From Pseudomonas cedrina subsp. cedrina (GTDB lineage Bacteria; Pseudomonadota; Gammaproteobacteria; Pseudomonadales; Pseudomonadaceae): DNA of 64,000 bases. Below the pieces are notes generated by a model that did not search any database, was not told the origin of the DNA, and saw nothing but the letters and a program-made list of their open reading frames with translations. Positions 1-9,220 of this stretch are shown piece by piece. The stretch's first letter is position 1; each line of letters begins with the position of its first letter. A program made the translations under genes and the position numbers. Location of the stretch: positions 248,001 to 312,000 of the forward strand of contig NZ_MNPW01000001.1 of assembly GCF_001983175.1 (NCBI RefSeq), given 5' to 3'.

Positions 1-894
1 CCCAAAGGCGACGCCCCGCCTCCGTGGTGGATCCGCGGCATGCTGATTGCCACCTGCACCGGTGTGTCCTTCGCCCACGGTTCCAACGATGGGCAGAAAG
101 GCATGGGCCTGATCATGCTGATCCTGGTCGGGACCCTGCCGATGGCCTACGCGCTGAACCGCACCATGCCGGCCGAACAGTCGTTGCAGTTTGCCGCGGT
201 GGCTGAAGTCACCCAAGTGGCCCTGGTGAAAAGCGCACCGCAGCTGCTGGCGGGCGACCCGCGACCGGTCCTTTCGGCCTATGTGCGCACCAAGGAACCC
301 ACGGCGGAACTGGTGCCGGCCCTCGCCGCCCTCACCGGGCATATCGGTGAGGAGGTCAAAGGCTACGGCTCCCTGGCCAAAGTGCCCGCCGAGGCCGTCG
401 GCAACGTGCGTAACGACATGTACCTGACCAGCGAAACCATCCGCCTGATGGACAAGGGCAAGGTGGGTAACTTCGATGCCGATACCCAAGGCAAGCTGCA
501 ACTGTTCAAGCAGCAGATCGACGACGCCACACGCTTTATTCCGCTGTGGGTGAAGATCGCCGTGGCGATCGCCCTGGGCCTGGGCACCATGGTGGGTTGG
601 AAGCGCATCGTGGTGACCGTGGGTGAAAAAATCGGCAAGACGCACCTGACCTACGCCCAGGGCGCCTCGGCCGAAATGGTCGCGATGCTGACCATTGGCG
701 CGGCGGATATGTATGGGTTGCCGGTGTCGACCACCCATGTGTTGTCCTCCGGTGTGGCGGGGACGATGGTGGCCAATGGCGGTGGCTTGCAGATGAAGAC
801 CATCCGTAACTTGCTGATGGCGTGGGTGTTGACATTACCAGCCGCCATCCTACTGTCGGGCAGCTTGTACTGGCTGTTCACCCAACTCTTCTGA
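1..894 (+). CDS. Inorganic phosphate transporter, PiT family (3' part)
   Basis: This is the C-terminal part, about 297 residues, of an inner-membrane PiT-type phosphate:cation symporter. The frame is open from the first base, so the start lies outside the window. The PiT signature GSNDGQKGMGL is near the beginning of the visible part. A second conserved block, around LPVSTTHVLSSGVAGTMVA, is near the end. Between them is a hydrophilic central region of roughly 120 residues, followed by hydrophobic segments that fit the last membrane helices. Such proteins import inorganic phosphate coupled to protons or metal-phosphate complexes at low affinity. The gene ends 18 bp before a REP pair, with the pxpC stop facing it. 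Family assignment is firm; which PiT paralogue it is cannot be told. Confidence 0.93.
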   Translation, partial: PKGDAPPPWWIRGMLIATCTGVSFAHGSNDGQKGMGLIMLILVGTLPMAYALNRTMPAEQSLQFAAVAEVTQVALVKSAPQLLAGDPRPVLSAYVRTKEPTAELVPALAALTGHIGEEVKGYGSLAKVPAEAVGNVRNDMYLTSETIRLMDKGKVGNFDADTQGKLQLFKQQIDDATRFIPLWVKIAVAIALGLGTMVGWKRIVVTVGEKIGKTHLTYAQGASAEMVAMLTIGAADMYGLPVSTTHVLSSGVAGTMVANGGGLQMKTIRNLLMAWVLTLPAAILLSGSLYWLFTQLF

Positions 895-912
895 CACACC
901 ACCGGACAAAAC

Positions 913-1002
913 TGTGGGAGCTGGCTTGCCTGCGATAGCGGTATATCAGGCCCTGCAAGGGGGACTGACAAATAGCTATCGCAGGCAAGCCAGCTCCCAC
1001 AT
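913..1002. repeat. REP pair (REPIN), TGGCTTGCCTGCGAT type
   Basis: Two inverted REP arms (TGTGGGAGCTGGCTTGCCTG and its complement) are separated by a short variable middle. The whole is about 90 bp and lies in the convergent gap between the phosphate transporter and pxpC. The same arms recur many times in this window. Confidence 0.95.
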
Positions 1003-1017
1003 GGGTGTTGCATCCAT

Positions 1018-1992
1018 TCAGTGGATGAAGAGTCCAGCCATTGCCTTGAGGCGCTTCTTGTACACCCGCCGCGCCTCCAACGCCTCTTCCAGCGTCACCG
1101 CCACAAACCCCGCCCGCTGGTTCGGCTGCATCTGCCCGATCAGGTCCAGGTCGGCACTGATCACCGTGCCGATCATCGCGTAGCCGCCACCCGAGACCGC
1201 GTCCCGGTGCAGCACAATCGGCTCCAGACCCGCCGGTACCTGGATCGAACCAATCGGGTAGCAACTGTCGACGATGTTCGACGGGTCCGATCCTGCGCCA
1301 AACGGCTGCTCACGCGGCTGGAAGCCCAGCGCACTGCCGCCCTTGAACCGATAGCCAATGCGGTCGGCCTCGGAGCCTACCGTCCACGGCTCGGCAAAAA
1401 AACTGCGTTTGGCCGCCTCCGTCAGCCGCTCGTAATACAGCCCAGGCACCACGCGCAGGGTCACATCACCGCCCACCGAGCGGCGCAACGCCATCGGCAG
1501 GCTGTTGCCCGCGCGGCCCGTGTCGCTGGCCTCACCGATGGGCAATAGATCGCCCTCCTGCAAGCGCCGACCGTGGAACCCACCGAGCGCGCCGAGGGTG
1601 TAGGTCGAGCGGCTGCCGAGTACCAGCGGCACGTCGATACCACCGGCCACCGCCAGGTAGGTCCGCGCGCCGGCCCTGGGGAATTCAAAGCGCAACACCT
1701 GCCCGGCGCGCACGTGGAAGGCGGTGTCCTGATGCACCACGTCGCCGTCCAGGCGCGGCGACATCAGCGCGCCGCTGAGCGCCACCAAGGCATCCTGTTG
1801 AAACTCCAGTTCGGGGCCAATCAATGTGCATTCCAGCCCCGCCGCGTCCAGCGGGTTACCCACCAGGTGGTTGGCCGCGCTCAATGCGTACTGGTCCAGC
1901 GCACCCGACGGCGGGATGCCCAAGTGGTAATAGCCTTCGCGGCCAAGGTCTTGCACAGAGGTGGCCAGGCCGGGTTTGAGGACCTTGATCAT
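1018..1992 (-). CDS. pxpC: 5-oxoprolinase subunit PxpC (biotin-dependent carboxyltransferase family)
   Basis: A 324-residue cytoplasmic protein of the KipA/AHS2 family, starting MIKVLKPGLATSVQDLGREG, which is typical of PxpC. With PxpA and PxpB it forms the ATP-dependent 5-oxoprolinase that opens pyroglutamate to glutamate. Recognisable blocks are GIPPSGALDQYALSAANHLVG near residue 30 and the YLAVAGGIDVP segment. A longer open frame runs upstream but encodes nothing sensible. The ATG at 1990-1992 overlaps the pxpB stop as ATGA, which indicates translational coupling. It is the last gene of the pxpA-pxpB-pxpC operon. Confidence 0.93.
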   Translation of the reverse strand: MIKVLKPGLATSVQDLGREGYYHLGIPPSGALDQYALSAANHLVGNPLDAAGLECTLIGPELEFQQDALVALSGALMSPRLDGDVVHQDTAFHVRAGQVLRFEFPRAGARTYLAVAGGIDVPLVLGSRSTYTLGALGGFHGRRLQEGDLLPIGEASDTGRAGNSLPMALRRSVGGDVTLRVVPGLYYERLTEAAKRSFFAEPWTVGSEADRIGYRFKGGSALGFQPREQPFGAGSDPSNIVDSCYPIGSIQVPAGLEPIVLHRDAVSGGGYAMIGTVISADLDLIGQMQPNQRAGFVAVTLEEALEARRVYKKRLKAMAGLFIH

Positions 1993-2867
1993 GCCAGCGC
2001 CTCCTGCAGGGTTTTCGGATAACCCACGGGGTCGACGAGAAAGGCATCGAGGGAAAATTCCACCGGGCGGATGCGCAGATCGAAACGTCCTGCGTCCACG
2101 TCGGCGACGGCCAGGTCGTAGGCATCGCGCTCGATCGGTTTGAACTGCACGATATCGCCGGGGCGGAAGAACACCATGTGTTCCTTGAGGTAGGCCAGTT
2201 GCTGCGCCGGGTCGTAGATCGGCGCCGGGGTCACGCCGAACATCTGGTAACCACCGGCACCGCGCACCGAATAAATGCAGCCAAAACAGCCGCCGTGGCC
2301 GAGGGTGAGTTTCGGCGTGTCGGTGCGCGGGCGCAGGTATTTGGGTACCTGCAATTGGCGCTCGCGTTCGACCATCTGGAACATGAACGGCAATCCCGCG
2401 ACAAAGCCGACCATCGACACAAACCACGGCGCGCCACTGTGGGCGGCGATAAACGCGTCGACATCGGCCAGGCCATTGATGCGGGCGGCATACTCCAGGT
2501 CTGTGCCGCTGGGATCCTGGTGACGGTCGCGAAAACGCATGAGGGTTTCGTGCGTCCACGGGTCGTTGTAGAGCACCGGGATTTCGATAATGCGCGTGTG
2601 CAAGGTGCGTTCGGCCACGGCCTGGGCTTCGGCGGTCTGCACCGCATCCAGCAGCGCATGGGGCGCGATGCGGTCGGGGTCGAAGCGGATCTGGAACGAC
2701 GCGTTGGCCAGGCACACATCCAGCACGCCCTCCAGCGCCAGGCGCTCCACGGCGCGGGTCACCGCCATGCCTTTGAAAAAGGCCTCCAGGGACATGCTCT
2801 CGCTGACCTCGGCAAACAGGTGTTCATCACCGCCGAAGCTGTAGCGGATGGGGGACGTTTCAGCCAT
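1989..2867 (-). CDS. pxpB: 5-oxoprolinase subunit PxpB (KipI/AHS1 family)
   Basis: A 292-residue AHS1/KipI-family protein, the partner of PxpC in the 5-oxoprolinase complex. The start MAETSPIRYSFGGDEHL is preceded by an AGAGGAA ribosome site 7 bases upstream. An in-frame Met seven codons earlier lacks such a site. The family blocks ARINGLADVDAFIAAHSG, MVGFVAGLPFMF and the glycine-rich GHGGCFGCIYSVRGAGGYQMFG are visible. About 55 bp separate it from pxpA and it overlaps pxpC by 4 bp, so all three should be one transcript. At 292 residues it is longer than the roughly 220-240 typical of KipI, with extra sequence at the N-terminus and in the middle. Confidence 0.92.
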   Translation of the reverse strand: MAETSPIRYSFGGDEHLFAEVSESMSLEAFFKGMAVTRAVERLALEGVLDVCLANASFQIRFDPDRIAPHALLDAVQTAEAQAVAERTLHTRIIEIPVLYNDPWTHETLMRFRDRHQDPSGTDLEYAARINGLADVDAFIAAHSGAPWFVSMVGFVAGLPFMFQMVERERQLQVPKYLRPRTDTPKLTLGHGGCFGCIYSVRGAGGYQMFGVTPAPIYDPAQQLAYLKEHMVFFRPGDIVQFKPIERDAYDLAVADVDAGRFDLRIRPVEFSLDAFLVDPVGYPKTLQEALA

Positions 2868-2922
2868 GTCTGTTCCTCTTGGAATCATTGTAGAAAGGCA
2901 GGCAAAAAATGATGGATCGATC

Positions 2923-3681
2923 TTATTGGGGTGTCCTGACCACGATTCCCGCCTGGTCCAGCGCTTCACGGGTGGCTTCCACCAGCTCCAACGCACCGGG
3001 CGTGTCGCTGTGCAGGCAGATGGAATCGAACTGGATAAACAGGTCTTCGCCTTCCACGGTACGCACAAGCCCGCGCTGGCAGGCTCGCAAGACGCGCGCC
3101 GCCACCGTCGCGGGGTCCAGTGCGCGCACGTTGCGGGTAAATACGATGGAACCGGTGAGGTCGTACTCGCGGTCGGCATAGAACTCGCGCACCACCGGCT
3201 GCCCCAGCTCCTTGGCGACACGCCAGATTACCGAGTTGGGCATGCAGTACAGCAACAGCGTCGGCTCGACGAGTTGCAGGTTTTGCACCAACAGCCGCGC
3301 CGCTTCTTCGTCGCGGGCCAGGTGCATATACAGCGCGCCATGGGGCTTGATGTGTTGCAGGGGCACGCCCTGGGCACGGGCGATTTCACGCAGGGCGCCG
3401 AGCTGGTAAAGGATGTCGTCCACCAGTTCCCGGGCCGGCGCGTTGATGTGGCGACGACCAAAGCCGACCAGGTCCCGGAACCCCGGATGCGCACCGATGG
3501 CCACGCCCAATTGCTTGGCGCGCTCGACCGTGCGACGCATGGTGCCGGGGTCGCCGGCGTGGAAGCCGGTGGCGATATTGGCCGAACTGATATAGGCCAT
3601 CAGCTCTGCGTCAACGCCATCACCAATGGTCCAGGGGCCGAAGCCTTCGCCCATGTCTGAGTTGAAATCCACTGCCTGCAT
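2923..3681 (-). CDS. pxpA: 5-oxoprolinase subunit PxpA (LamB/YcsF family)
   Basis: A 252-residue LamB/YcsF-family protein, first gene of the pxpABC operon. The family motif [13 protein letters not shown] is at the very N-terminus. [27 protein letters not shown] and the KPHGALY block follow in the usual order. The start MQAVDFNSD fits the family length and has GGAG about 10 bases upstream; a 27-codon upstream extension of the frame is unlikely to be translated. PxpA acts with PxpB and PxpC in ATP-driven cleavage of 5-oxoproline, a metabolite formed spontaneously from glutamine and glutamate. A divergent LysR gene 112 bp away is the probable regulator. Confidence 0.93.
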   Translation of the reverse strand: MQAVDFNSDMGEGFGPWTIGDGVDAELMAYISSANIATGFHAGDPGTMRRTVERAKQLGVAIGAHPGFRDLVGFGRRHINAPARELVDDILYQLGALREIARAQGVPLQHIKPHGALYMHLARDEEAARLLVQNLQLVEPTLLLYCMPNSVIWRVAKELGQPVVREFYADREYDLTGSIVFTRNVRALDPATVAARVLRACQRGLVRTVEGEDLFIQFDSICLHSDTPGALELVEATREALDQAGIVVRTPQ

Positions 3682-3749
3682 TGAAGTCGCTCCGCCTGGG
3701 TGATGCAGGAAAAGTAGGCTGCGGCTTGACCCCTTGGGAAGATCTATTA

Positions 3750-3769
3750 TCAGATGACCCATCTTCTGA
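3750..3769. promoter_or_regulatory. Candidate LysR-type operator between pxpA and the LysR gene
   Basis: The 20-bp imperfect palindrome TCAGATGACCCATCTTCTGA (arms TCAGA/TCTGA) lies in the 112-bp divergent promoter region. A further ATCAGATAG follows just downstream. It fits the T-N11-A style of LysR operators. Binding is inferred from position and symmetry only. Confidence 0.5.
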
Positions 3770-3793
3770 AAATCAGATAGCCCGGAGCGGCAG

Positions 3794-4711
3794 ATGTCCC
3801 TGACCTTGCGCCAAGTCCGTTATTTCGTCGCCACCGCCGAGATCGGCCAGATTTCCCAGGCGGCCATCCACCTGAACATCTCCCAGTCAGCAGTGACCAC
3901 GGCGATCAAGGAGCTGGAGGCGATGCTCGGCGTACAACTGTTTGTGCGCTCGGCCCAGGGCATGAACCTGACCGACGCCGGCAGGCATTTTCTCAACCGG
4001 GCCTATGTGATCCTGCGCAGCGTCGATGACGCGCTCAACAGCCCGCTGCCCGACTACCGCGCCCGCGGCGTGTTGCGTCTGGCCGCCAGCTACACGGTGC
4101 TCGGCTACTTCCTGCCCCACCATTTGCAGCGCCTGGAACACTGGCACCCGGATGTGACCATCGAAGTGTTCGAGCAAGAGCGCCAGGCCATCGAGCAAGG
4201 TTTGCTCGACGGCCAGCTCGACATGGCAGTGGTGCTCACCGCCAACCTCACCCACCCGGCGATCGTCTCGGAAATCCTGTTCAATTCCGAACGCCGCCTG
4301 TGGCTGCCCAGCCATCACCCCTTGTGCGAGCGCGGCGCGGTGAGCCTGGCCGATGTGGCCCAGGAACCCTATATCCTGCTCACCGTCGACGAAGCCGAAC
4401 ACAGTGCCATGCGCTATTGGGAACAGGCCGGGCAAACGCCCAAGGTGCGCTTGCGCACCAGTTCGGTGGAAGCCGTGCGCAGCATGGTCGCCAATGGCAG
4501 TGGCGTGGCGATCCTGTCAGACCTGGTGCACCGCCCCTGGTCCCTGGAAGGCAAGCGCATTGAAACTCTGACCGTCACCGACCCGGTCACGCCAATGAGC
4601 GTGGGGCTGGCCTGGCACCGTGAGCGTGCGTTCACCCCGGCGATGCAGGCGGTGCGCGATTACTTCCACGACGCCTTCCTCGCGCCGCAGCAATTGTCGG
4701 CGCGGCGCTAG
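3794..4711 (+). CDS. LysR-family transcriptional regulator, divergent to pxpABC
   Basis: A 305-residue LysR-type regulator. The N-terminal winged HTH (residues about 1-60: [20 protein letters not shown], then [21 protein letters not shown]) is followed by a periplasmic-binding-like effector domain (about 90-295). It is transcribed away from pxpA across a 112-bp gap, the usual arrangement for a LysR protein controlling the neighbouring operon. Its effector is therefore probably 5-oxoproline or a related compound, which is inference. Its end overlaps the end of the next LysR gene by 4 bp on the opposite strand. Confidence 0.9.
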   Translation: MSLTLRQVRYFVATAEIGQISQAAIHLNISQSAVTTAIKELEAMLGVQLFVRSAQGMNLTDAGRHFLNRAYVILRSVDDALNSPLPDYRARGVLRLAASYTVLGYFLPHHLQRLEHWHPDVTIEVFEQERQAIEQGLLDGQLDMAVVLTANLTHPAIVSEILFNSERRLWLPSHHPLCERGAVSLADVAQEPYILLTVDEAEHSAMRYWEQAGQTPKVRLRTSSVEAVRSMVANGSGVAILSDLVHRPWSLEGKRIETLTVTDPVTPMSVGLAWHRERAFTPAMQAVRDYFHDAFLAPQQLSARR

Positions 4712-5604
4712 AGCTGGGATTGCAACGTCGCGGCGAGCCAATCCATGAACACCCGCACCCGCAACGGTAAATGCCGTTGACCGGCGTAGAGCAGCGACAC
4801 ATCCAACGGCGGTGCCGGGTAATCCGGCAATACCGCCACCAGCTCACCGCTGGCCAATAACCCGCGAATGCCCAGCAACGGCACTTGGGTGATACCGAAC
4901 CCGCCCAGGCACGCGGCCTGGTAGGCATCGGTGCTGTTCACGGTGACACGCCCCGCCATCGCCACCCGCTGCACTTTGTTGCCATGCTGGTATTCGAAAC
5001 CCGCCGACCGCGCGCCCAACGGCCGCACGTAGTGCACCAACTGATGCTGCGCCAGGTCGGCCAGCGTCTCGGGGCGGCCGTAGCGCTGGAGGTACCCGGC
5101 GCTGACGCAGTTAACCATCGGCATGCTGCACACCCGCCGCGCCACCACCGTTTGGTCAGGCTGGGCGCCGACCCGCAATACGCAGTCAAACCCTTCGGCG
5201 ATCAGGTCCACCTGACGGTCGGAGCTGCTGATTTCCAGGGCGATCAGCGGGTGCGCCTCCATGAACGGCGGCAGGCGCGGCAGGATCAGTTCGCGCGCCA
5301 TCACGTTGGGCATGTCCACGCGAATGCGCCCGTTCAGTTGCGCTTCATCCTGACGAAACAAACCTTCCAGTTCCTCCATGTGCGCCAGCAGATCCTTGCT
5401 GCGCTCGTACAACACGCGGCCGTCCTGGGTCGCCTGCACCGTGCGCGTGGTGCGCTGCAACAGCCGCGCGCCGAGCAGTTCTTCCAGCGCCTGCACATGC
5501 TCGGAAACCGTGGAGCGCGGCAGGCCCAGGCTGTCGCTGGCGGCGGTGAAACTCGACAGTTCGGTGACACGCACGAAGGTGCGCAACAGCTCAAGCTTGT
5601 TCAT
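4708..5604 (-). CDS. LysR-family transcriptional regulator, divergent to the SDR gene
   Basis: A 298-residue LysR regulator. The HTH lies in residues 1-60 (KLELLRTFVRVTELSSFTAA, then LPRSTVSEHVQALEELLGARLL). The effector domain belongs to the large group with SDRQVDLIAEGFDCVLRVG and ends QSQL. It is divergent from the short-chain dehydrogenase at 5711 across 106 bp and may control that gene. Convergent 4-bp overlap with the LysR at 3794-4711. No effector can be named. Confidence 0.9.
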   Translation of the reverse strand: MNKLELLRTFVRVTELSSFTAASDSLGLPRSTVSEHVQALEELLGARLLQRTTRTVQATQDGRVLYERSKDLLAHMEELEGLFRQDEAQLNGRIRVDMPNVMARELILPRLPPFMEAHPLIALEISSSDRQVDLIAEGFDCVLRVGAQPDQTVVARRVCSMPMVNCVSAGYLQRYGRPETLADLAQHQLVHYVRPLGARSAGFEYQHGNKVQRVAMAGRVTVNSTDAYQAACLGGFGITQVPLLGIRGLLASGELVAVLPDYPAPPLDVSLLYAGQRHLPLRVRVFMDWLAATLQSQL

Positions 5605-5710
5605 GGGATTGTTCGCCTTATCCGGCCAGTGATTCCGATATAGCGCTGTTTATCACGCCTGGGTCGGACAAATACACTCGTTTCACTATCACTCACCGGA
5701 GGCATCCACC

Positions 5711-6469
5711 ATGACCCGTAAAATCGCACTGATCACCGGCGCCAGCCGCGGCCTGGGCAAGAGCGCCGCGCTGCACCTGGCGGCCCAAGGCGTCGACATC
5801 ATCGGCACCTACCACAGCAAGGCGGATGAAGCGCAGGCGGTTGTCGCGCAGATCGAGCAACTCGGTGGCCGCGCCGCGATGTTGAAGCTGGACGTGGGCC
5901 AGAGCGCAACCTTCGGTGACTTCGCCCATGAGGTTACCGGCGTGCTCAAGGACGTGTTCGCACAGGAGCACTTCGATTTCCTGGTCAACAACGCCGGCAT
6001 CGGTATTCACGCCAGTTTCGCCGAGACCACCGAGGCCCAGTTCGACCACTTGGTGGCGGTTCACTTCAAGGGGCCATTTTTCCTTACCCAGACACTGCTG
6101 CCGTTGATCCGCGACGCGGGGCGTATCCTCAACATTTCCAGCGGCCTGGCGCGCTTCAGCCTGCCCGGTTATTCGGCTTACGCGGCGATGAAAGGCGCGA
6201 TGGAAGTGCTGACCCGCTACCAGGCCAGAGAGCTTGGCGCGCGCGGCATCAGCGTCAACATCCTCGCCCCCGGTGCCATCGAAACCGATTTCGGCGGCGG
6301 CGCCGTACGCGACAATGCGGCCCTCAACGGCATGGTCGCCAACAACACCGCCCTGGGCCGCGCCGGCTTACCGGACGATATCGGCGGCGCCATCGCCAGC
6401 GTGTTGGCCGACGCCAGCCATTGGATCACCGGGCAGCGGATCGAAGCGTCGGGTGGCATGTTTCTGTAA
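5711..6469 (+). CDS. Short-chain dehydrogenase/reductase (SDR)
   Basis: A 252-residue classical SDR oxidoreductase, cytoplasmic, NAD(P)-dependent. The cofactor motif TGASRGLG begins near residue 9, the NNAG motif is near residue 92, and the catalytic Tyr-x3-Lys is in YAAMKGA. The C-terminal block PDDIGGAIASVLADASHWITGQRIEASGG is typical. ACCGGAGGCATCCACC upstream of the ATG supplies the ribosome site. The substrate cannot be inferred. The last about 100 bp overlap the 3' end of the convergent PACE-like gene. Confidence 0.9.
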   Translation: MTRKIALITGASRGLGKSAALHLAAQGVDIIGTYHSKADEAQAVVAQIEQLGGRAAMLKLDVGQSATFGDFAHEVTGVLKDVFAQEHFDFLVNNAGIGIHASFAETTEAQFDHLVAVHFKGPFFLTQTLLPLIRDAGRILNISSGLARFSLPGYSAYAAMKGAMEVLTRYQARELGARGISVNILAPGAIETDFGGGAVRDNAALNGMVANNTALGRAGLPDDIGGAIASVLADASHWITGQRIEASGGMFL

Positions 6470-6880
6470 AAGCCGTTCACGCAGCACGTCATAACCCCAG
6501 TGGTAGACATAGGTGTACGGCAGGAAGAACAGCAACACGCCGATGTCGAGGATGAACGCCTGCAACAGGCTGATGTTCAACCACGCCGCAATCAACGGCA
6601 CGCACACCAGGATCAGGCCGCCTTCGAACAGCAGCGCATGCAACGTGCGCGTCCAGCCGTTGGTGGCCAGGTGCAGGCGCGTCTTGAGACGGTCGAACAG
6701 GCCGTTGAAGATCACGTTCCAGGTCAGCGCCAGCAGGCTGATCGCCAGGGTGACCAGGCCCATCTCCATCGCGGGTTTGTCCATGATCCACGCCAGCATC
6801 GGGGTGCAGATCAACAAGGCGAGCGCCTCGAAGCCGATAGCTTGGCAAACACGTTCTTTTGTCGATTTGAGCGGATTCAT
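6368..6880 (-). CDS. PACE-family efflux transporter (AceI-like)
   Basis: A 170-residue membrane protein with two tandem bacterial-transmembrane-pair repeats, giving four helices. It matches proteobacterial antimicrobial compound efflux proteins such as AceI: ERVCQAIGFEALALLICTPM, NVIFNGLFDRL, ALLFEGGLILVCVPLIAAWL and TYVYHWGYDVLRERL. AceI-type proteins are usually about 140-150 residues. Here about 25-30 extra C-terminal residues are read through the antisense of the SDR 3' end (102-bp overlap). The start has GGAGCCTCGTC just upstream. The divergent LysR at 6969 mirrors the aceR-aceI arrangement, so biocide- or polyamine-linked export is likely but not shown. Confidence 0.85.
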   Translation of the reverse strand: MNPLKSTKERVCQAIGFEALALLICTPMLAWIMDKPAMEMGLVTLAISLLALTWNVIFNGLFDRLKTRLHLATNGWTRTLHALLFEGGLILVCVPLIAAWLNISLLQAFILDIGVLLFFLPYTYVYHWGYDVLRERLLQKHATRRFDPLPGDPMAGVGQHAGDGAADIVR

Positions 6881-6968
6881 GACGAGGCTCCATGGGTGAT
6901 GACGGTTGCCATCATTACCCTGCCCATCGATACTTCATAATTAATAACCATCGACCAAGGCGATAGTC

Positions 6969-7823
6969 ATGGCCTCCCACGAAGTGCTGCAGGCGTTTGT
7001 CCAGGCCGCCACCCAAGGCTCGTTTTCGGCGGCGGCGCGCAAGCTGGGCAAGAGCCAATCCACCGTCAGCGCGGCGGTGGCAAGCCTGGAGATTGACCTG
7101 GATGTGGCGCTGTTCGACCGCAGCAGCCGCAAGCCGACGCTGACCCCGGCCGGCCATGTGTTGCTGCAACGCGCCGAGCAGGTGCTGGAGGCCAACAGTC
7201 GCCTTGAATTGGCGGCAAGCCAGTTGTCCCACGGGTTGGAGCCGAAGCTGAGTATCGCCATGTCGGATACCTACCAGTCCGACCGTTTCGAAAGCACCCT
7301 CAGCGCCTTTGAACAGCGCTACCCGGACCTTGAACTCGAGTGCCTGATCGCCGAATGCGATGACTTGATCGCCCTGGTGCAAAGCGGCCGCGCGCAGATC
7401 GCCTTTATCGAACAGCAGGCCGATTACCCGCCGGACTTGACCAGCTCGCCCGTCGAGGAGCGCACTGAAATCGCCCTGTTCGTGGCCCCGGGGCATCCGC
7501 TCGCCGGCCTGCGCAACATCACCGCGCAGGCTTTGCAGCAGCACCGTGAATTGCGCCTGGCCAGCATTCTCAACCCGAATGAAACCCGCGCCACCGGCCG
7601 CGTATGGTCGGCGCCCAGTTACCTGATGCTGCTGGAGATGGCGCAATTGGGCTTCGGTTGGGCGCCGATCCCGCGCTGGCTGGTCGAACGGTTTGGCGGC
7701 GACCGCCTGGTGGAGCTCAAGGCCCGCGGCTGGCCACGTGCGGTGGCGGTGGATGCGTTGTGGTCACGCCAAAAGCCACCGGGCCCGGCGGGGAGTTGGT
7801 TGTTGGGTGCGATGCTGGAGTGA
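6969..7823 (+). CDS. LysR-family regulator of the adjacent PACE efflux gene
   Basis: A 284-residue LysR regulator. The N-terminal HTH begins ASHEVLQAFVQAATQGSFSA and its recognition helix is in GKSQSTVSAAVASLEIDLDV. The effector-binding domain follows from about residue 90. It is divergent from the PACE transporter with an 88-bp gap, as AceR is from AceI. It probably activates the efflux gene in response to its substrate, which is inference from context. Confidence 0.88.
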   Translation: MASHEVLQAFVQAATQGSFSAAARKLGKSQSTVSAAVASLEIDLDVALFDRSSRKPTLTPAGHVLLQRAEQVLEANSRLELAASQLSHGLEPKLSIAMSDTYQSDRFESTLSAFEQRYPDLELECLIAECDDLIALVQSGRAQIAFIEQQADYPPDLTSSPVEERTEIALFVAPGHPLAGLRNITAQALQQHRELRLASILNPNETRATGRVWSAPSYLMLLEMAQLGFGWAPIPRWLVERFGGDRLVELKARGWPRAVAVDALWSRQKPPGPAGSWLLGAMLE

Positions 7824-7852
7824 TCGCCTCGGGCCAATGAAGATCAAAAAAA

Positions 7853-7986
7853 TGTGGGAGCGGGCTTGCTCGCGAAGAACTCCTGGCCACCGCGCTTATC
7901 CAGGATGCGCGCGTTATCGTTGACGTTTTTCGCGAGCAAGCTCGCTCCTACGGAGGCCCCAGTCAGGGATCTGGGGGCTCCCACAT
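7853..7986. repeat. REP pair, CGGGCTTGCTCGCGA type, with a third partial arm
   Basis: A left arm TGTGGGAGCGGGCTTGCTCGCGA and an inverted arm TTCGCGAGCAAGCTCGCTCCTAC are followed by an extra GGCTCCCACA remnant. It sits in the convergent gap between the LysR gene and the sigma-factor gene. Confidence 0.9.
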
Positions 7987-7996
7987 TTTTTGAACG

Positions 7997-9220
7997 CTAG
8001 TGTTTGGGGGATTCGAGTTCGGCGAGGCGGCGTTCGAGGAAGCGTTTTTCCGGGGTTTGCCGGGTCAACGACAAGGCTTTTGCGTAGGCGGCGCGCGCCT
8101 CTTCGGTACGCCCCAGTTGCCGGCAAAACTCTCCCCGTGCCGAATGCGCCAAGTGGTAATCCAGCAACTCGCCGCGCGCCAGAATCCCCTCTATTGCCTG
8201 TAATCCCGCCAGCGGTCCGTCGCGCATGGCCACCGCTACGGCCCGGTTCAGTTCGATCACCGCTGACGGCATTGTTCTGAGCAACGCGTCGTAGAGCCCG
8301 ACAATCTGCGGCCAGTCTGTCTCGTCTGCACGCGTGGCTTCGGCATGCACCGCCGCAATGGCCGCCTGCAGGCTATAGGGACCAAAACGCCGTGTGCGCA
8401 GCGCCTGCTCCACCAACGCGCAGCCTTCGGTGATCAAGGACGCATCCCACAGCGAACGGTCTTGCTCATCCAGCAGCACCAGCTCTCCTCCGGCCGAAGT
8501 GCGCGCCGGGCGGCGGGATTGGTGCAGCAACATCAACGCCAGCAGGCCCATGACTTCGGGCTCGGGCAACAACTCCAGCAGCAAACGCCCCAGACGGATG
8601 GCTTCGCGCGTCAATGCCTCACGGGTCAGGTCGGCGCCCATGGACGCCGAATAGCCTTCATTGAACACCAGGTAAATCACCCACAACACACTGTCCAAAC
8701 GCTCGGGCAGTTCATCGCGGGACGGCACTTGATAGGGGATTTTCGCCTCGCGTATCTTGCCCTTGGCCCGCACGATACGCTGGGCGATGGTGGCCGGTGT
8801 AGATAAAAACGCCCGGGCGATTTCCTCGGTGGTGAGGTCGCAGATCTCGCGCAACGTCAACGCCGCCTGGGCATCGGCGGCCAACGCCGGATGGCAGCAG
8901 GTGAAAATCAGGCGCAGGCGGTCGTCTTCCACGTCTTCATCGCTCCAGTCAGCCGTTTCCAGCGCGTCGGCCTGTTCCTGCAACAGCGGCGTAAACCGCG
9001 CCTGGCGGCGCAAACGGTCGATAGCCTTAAAGCGCCCGGTCGAGACCAGCCAGGCGCGCGGATTATCCGGCACGCCGTCCAGCGGCCAACGCTGCAGCGC
9101 GACGAAAAACGCCTCGTGCAGAGCTTCCTCGGCCAGGTCGAAATCGCCGAGCACGCGAATCAGCGTCGCGAGTACCCGGCGTGATTCGCTGCGGTAGAGC
9201 GCCTCGACCGTCAGGGTCAA
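7997..9220 (-). CDS. ECF42-type RNA polymerase sigma factor with C-terminal TPR-like domain
   Basis: A 407-residue sigma-70-family ECF factor. The sigma region 2 (residues about 10-80: DFDLAEEALHEAFFVALQRW, PRAWLVSTGRFKAIDRLRR) and region 4 (about 120-175: LTLREICDLTTEEIARAFL, ATIAQRIVRAKGKI) are followed by a helical C-terminal domain of some 220 residues that resembles TPR repeats. That layout, and linkage to a YCII/DGPF gene, is the hallmark of the ECF42 group. There is no anti-sigma gene. The start is TTG, overlapping the SRPBCC stop as TTGA; no ATG or GTG is available nearby, so translation is probably coupled. It is the last gene of a four-gene operon. Confidence 0.88.
   Translation of the reverse strand: MTLTVEALYRSESRRVLATLIRVLGDFDLAEEALHEAFFVALQRWPLDGVPDNPRAWLVSTGRFKAIDRLRRQARFTPLLQEQADALETADWSDEDVEDDRLRLIFTCCHPALAADAQAALTLREICDLTTEEIARAFLSTPATIAQRIVRAKGKIREAKIPYQVPSRDELPERLDSVLWVIYLVFNEGYSASMGADLTREALTREAIRLGRLLLELLPEPEVMGLLALMLLHQSRRPARTSAGGELVLLDEQDRSLWDASLITEGCALVEQALRTRRFGPYSLQAAIAAVHAEATRADETDWPQIVGLYDALLRTMPSAVIELNRAVAVAMRDGPLAGLQAIEGILARGELLDYHLAHSARGEFCRQLGRTEEARAAYAKALSLTRQTPEKRFLERRLAELESPKH

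Noticed and set aside
1018..2715. One 565-codon gene instead of pxpC
   Set aside because: The upstream 241 codons are pxpB read in the wrong frame. The ATGA overlap and family length fix pxpC at 1018-1992.
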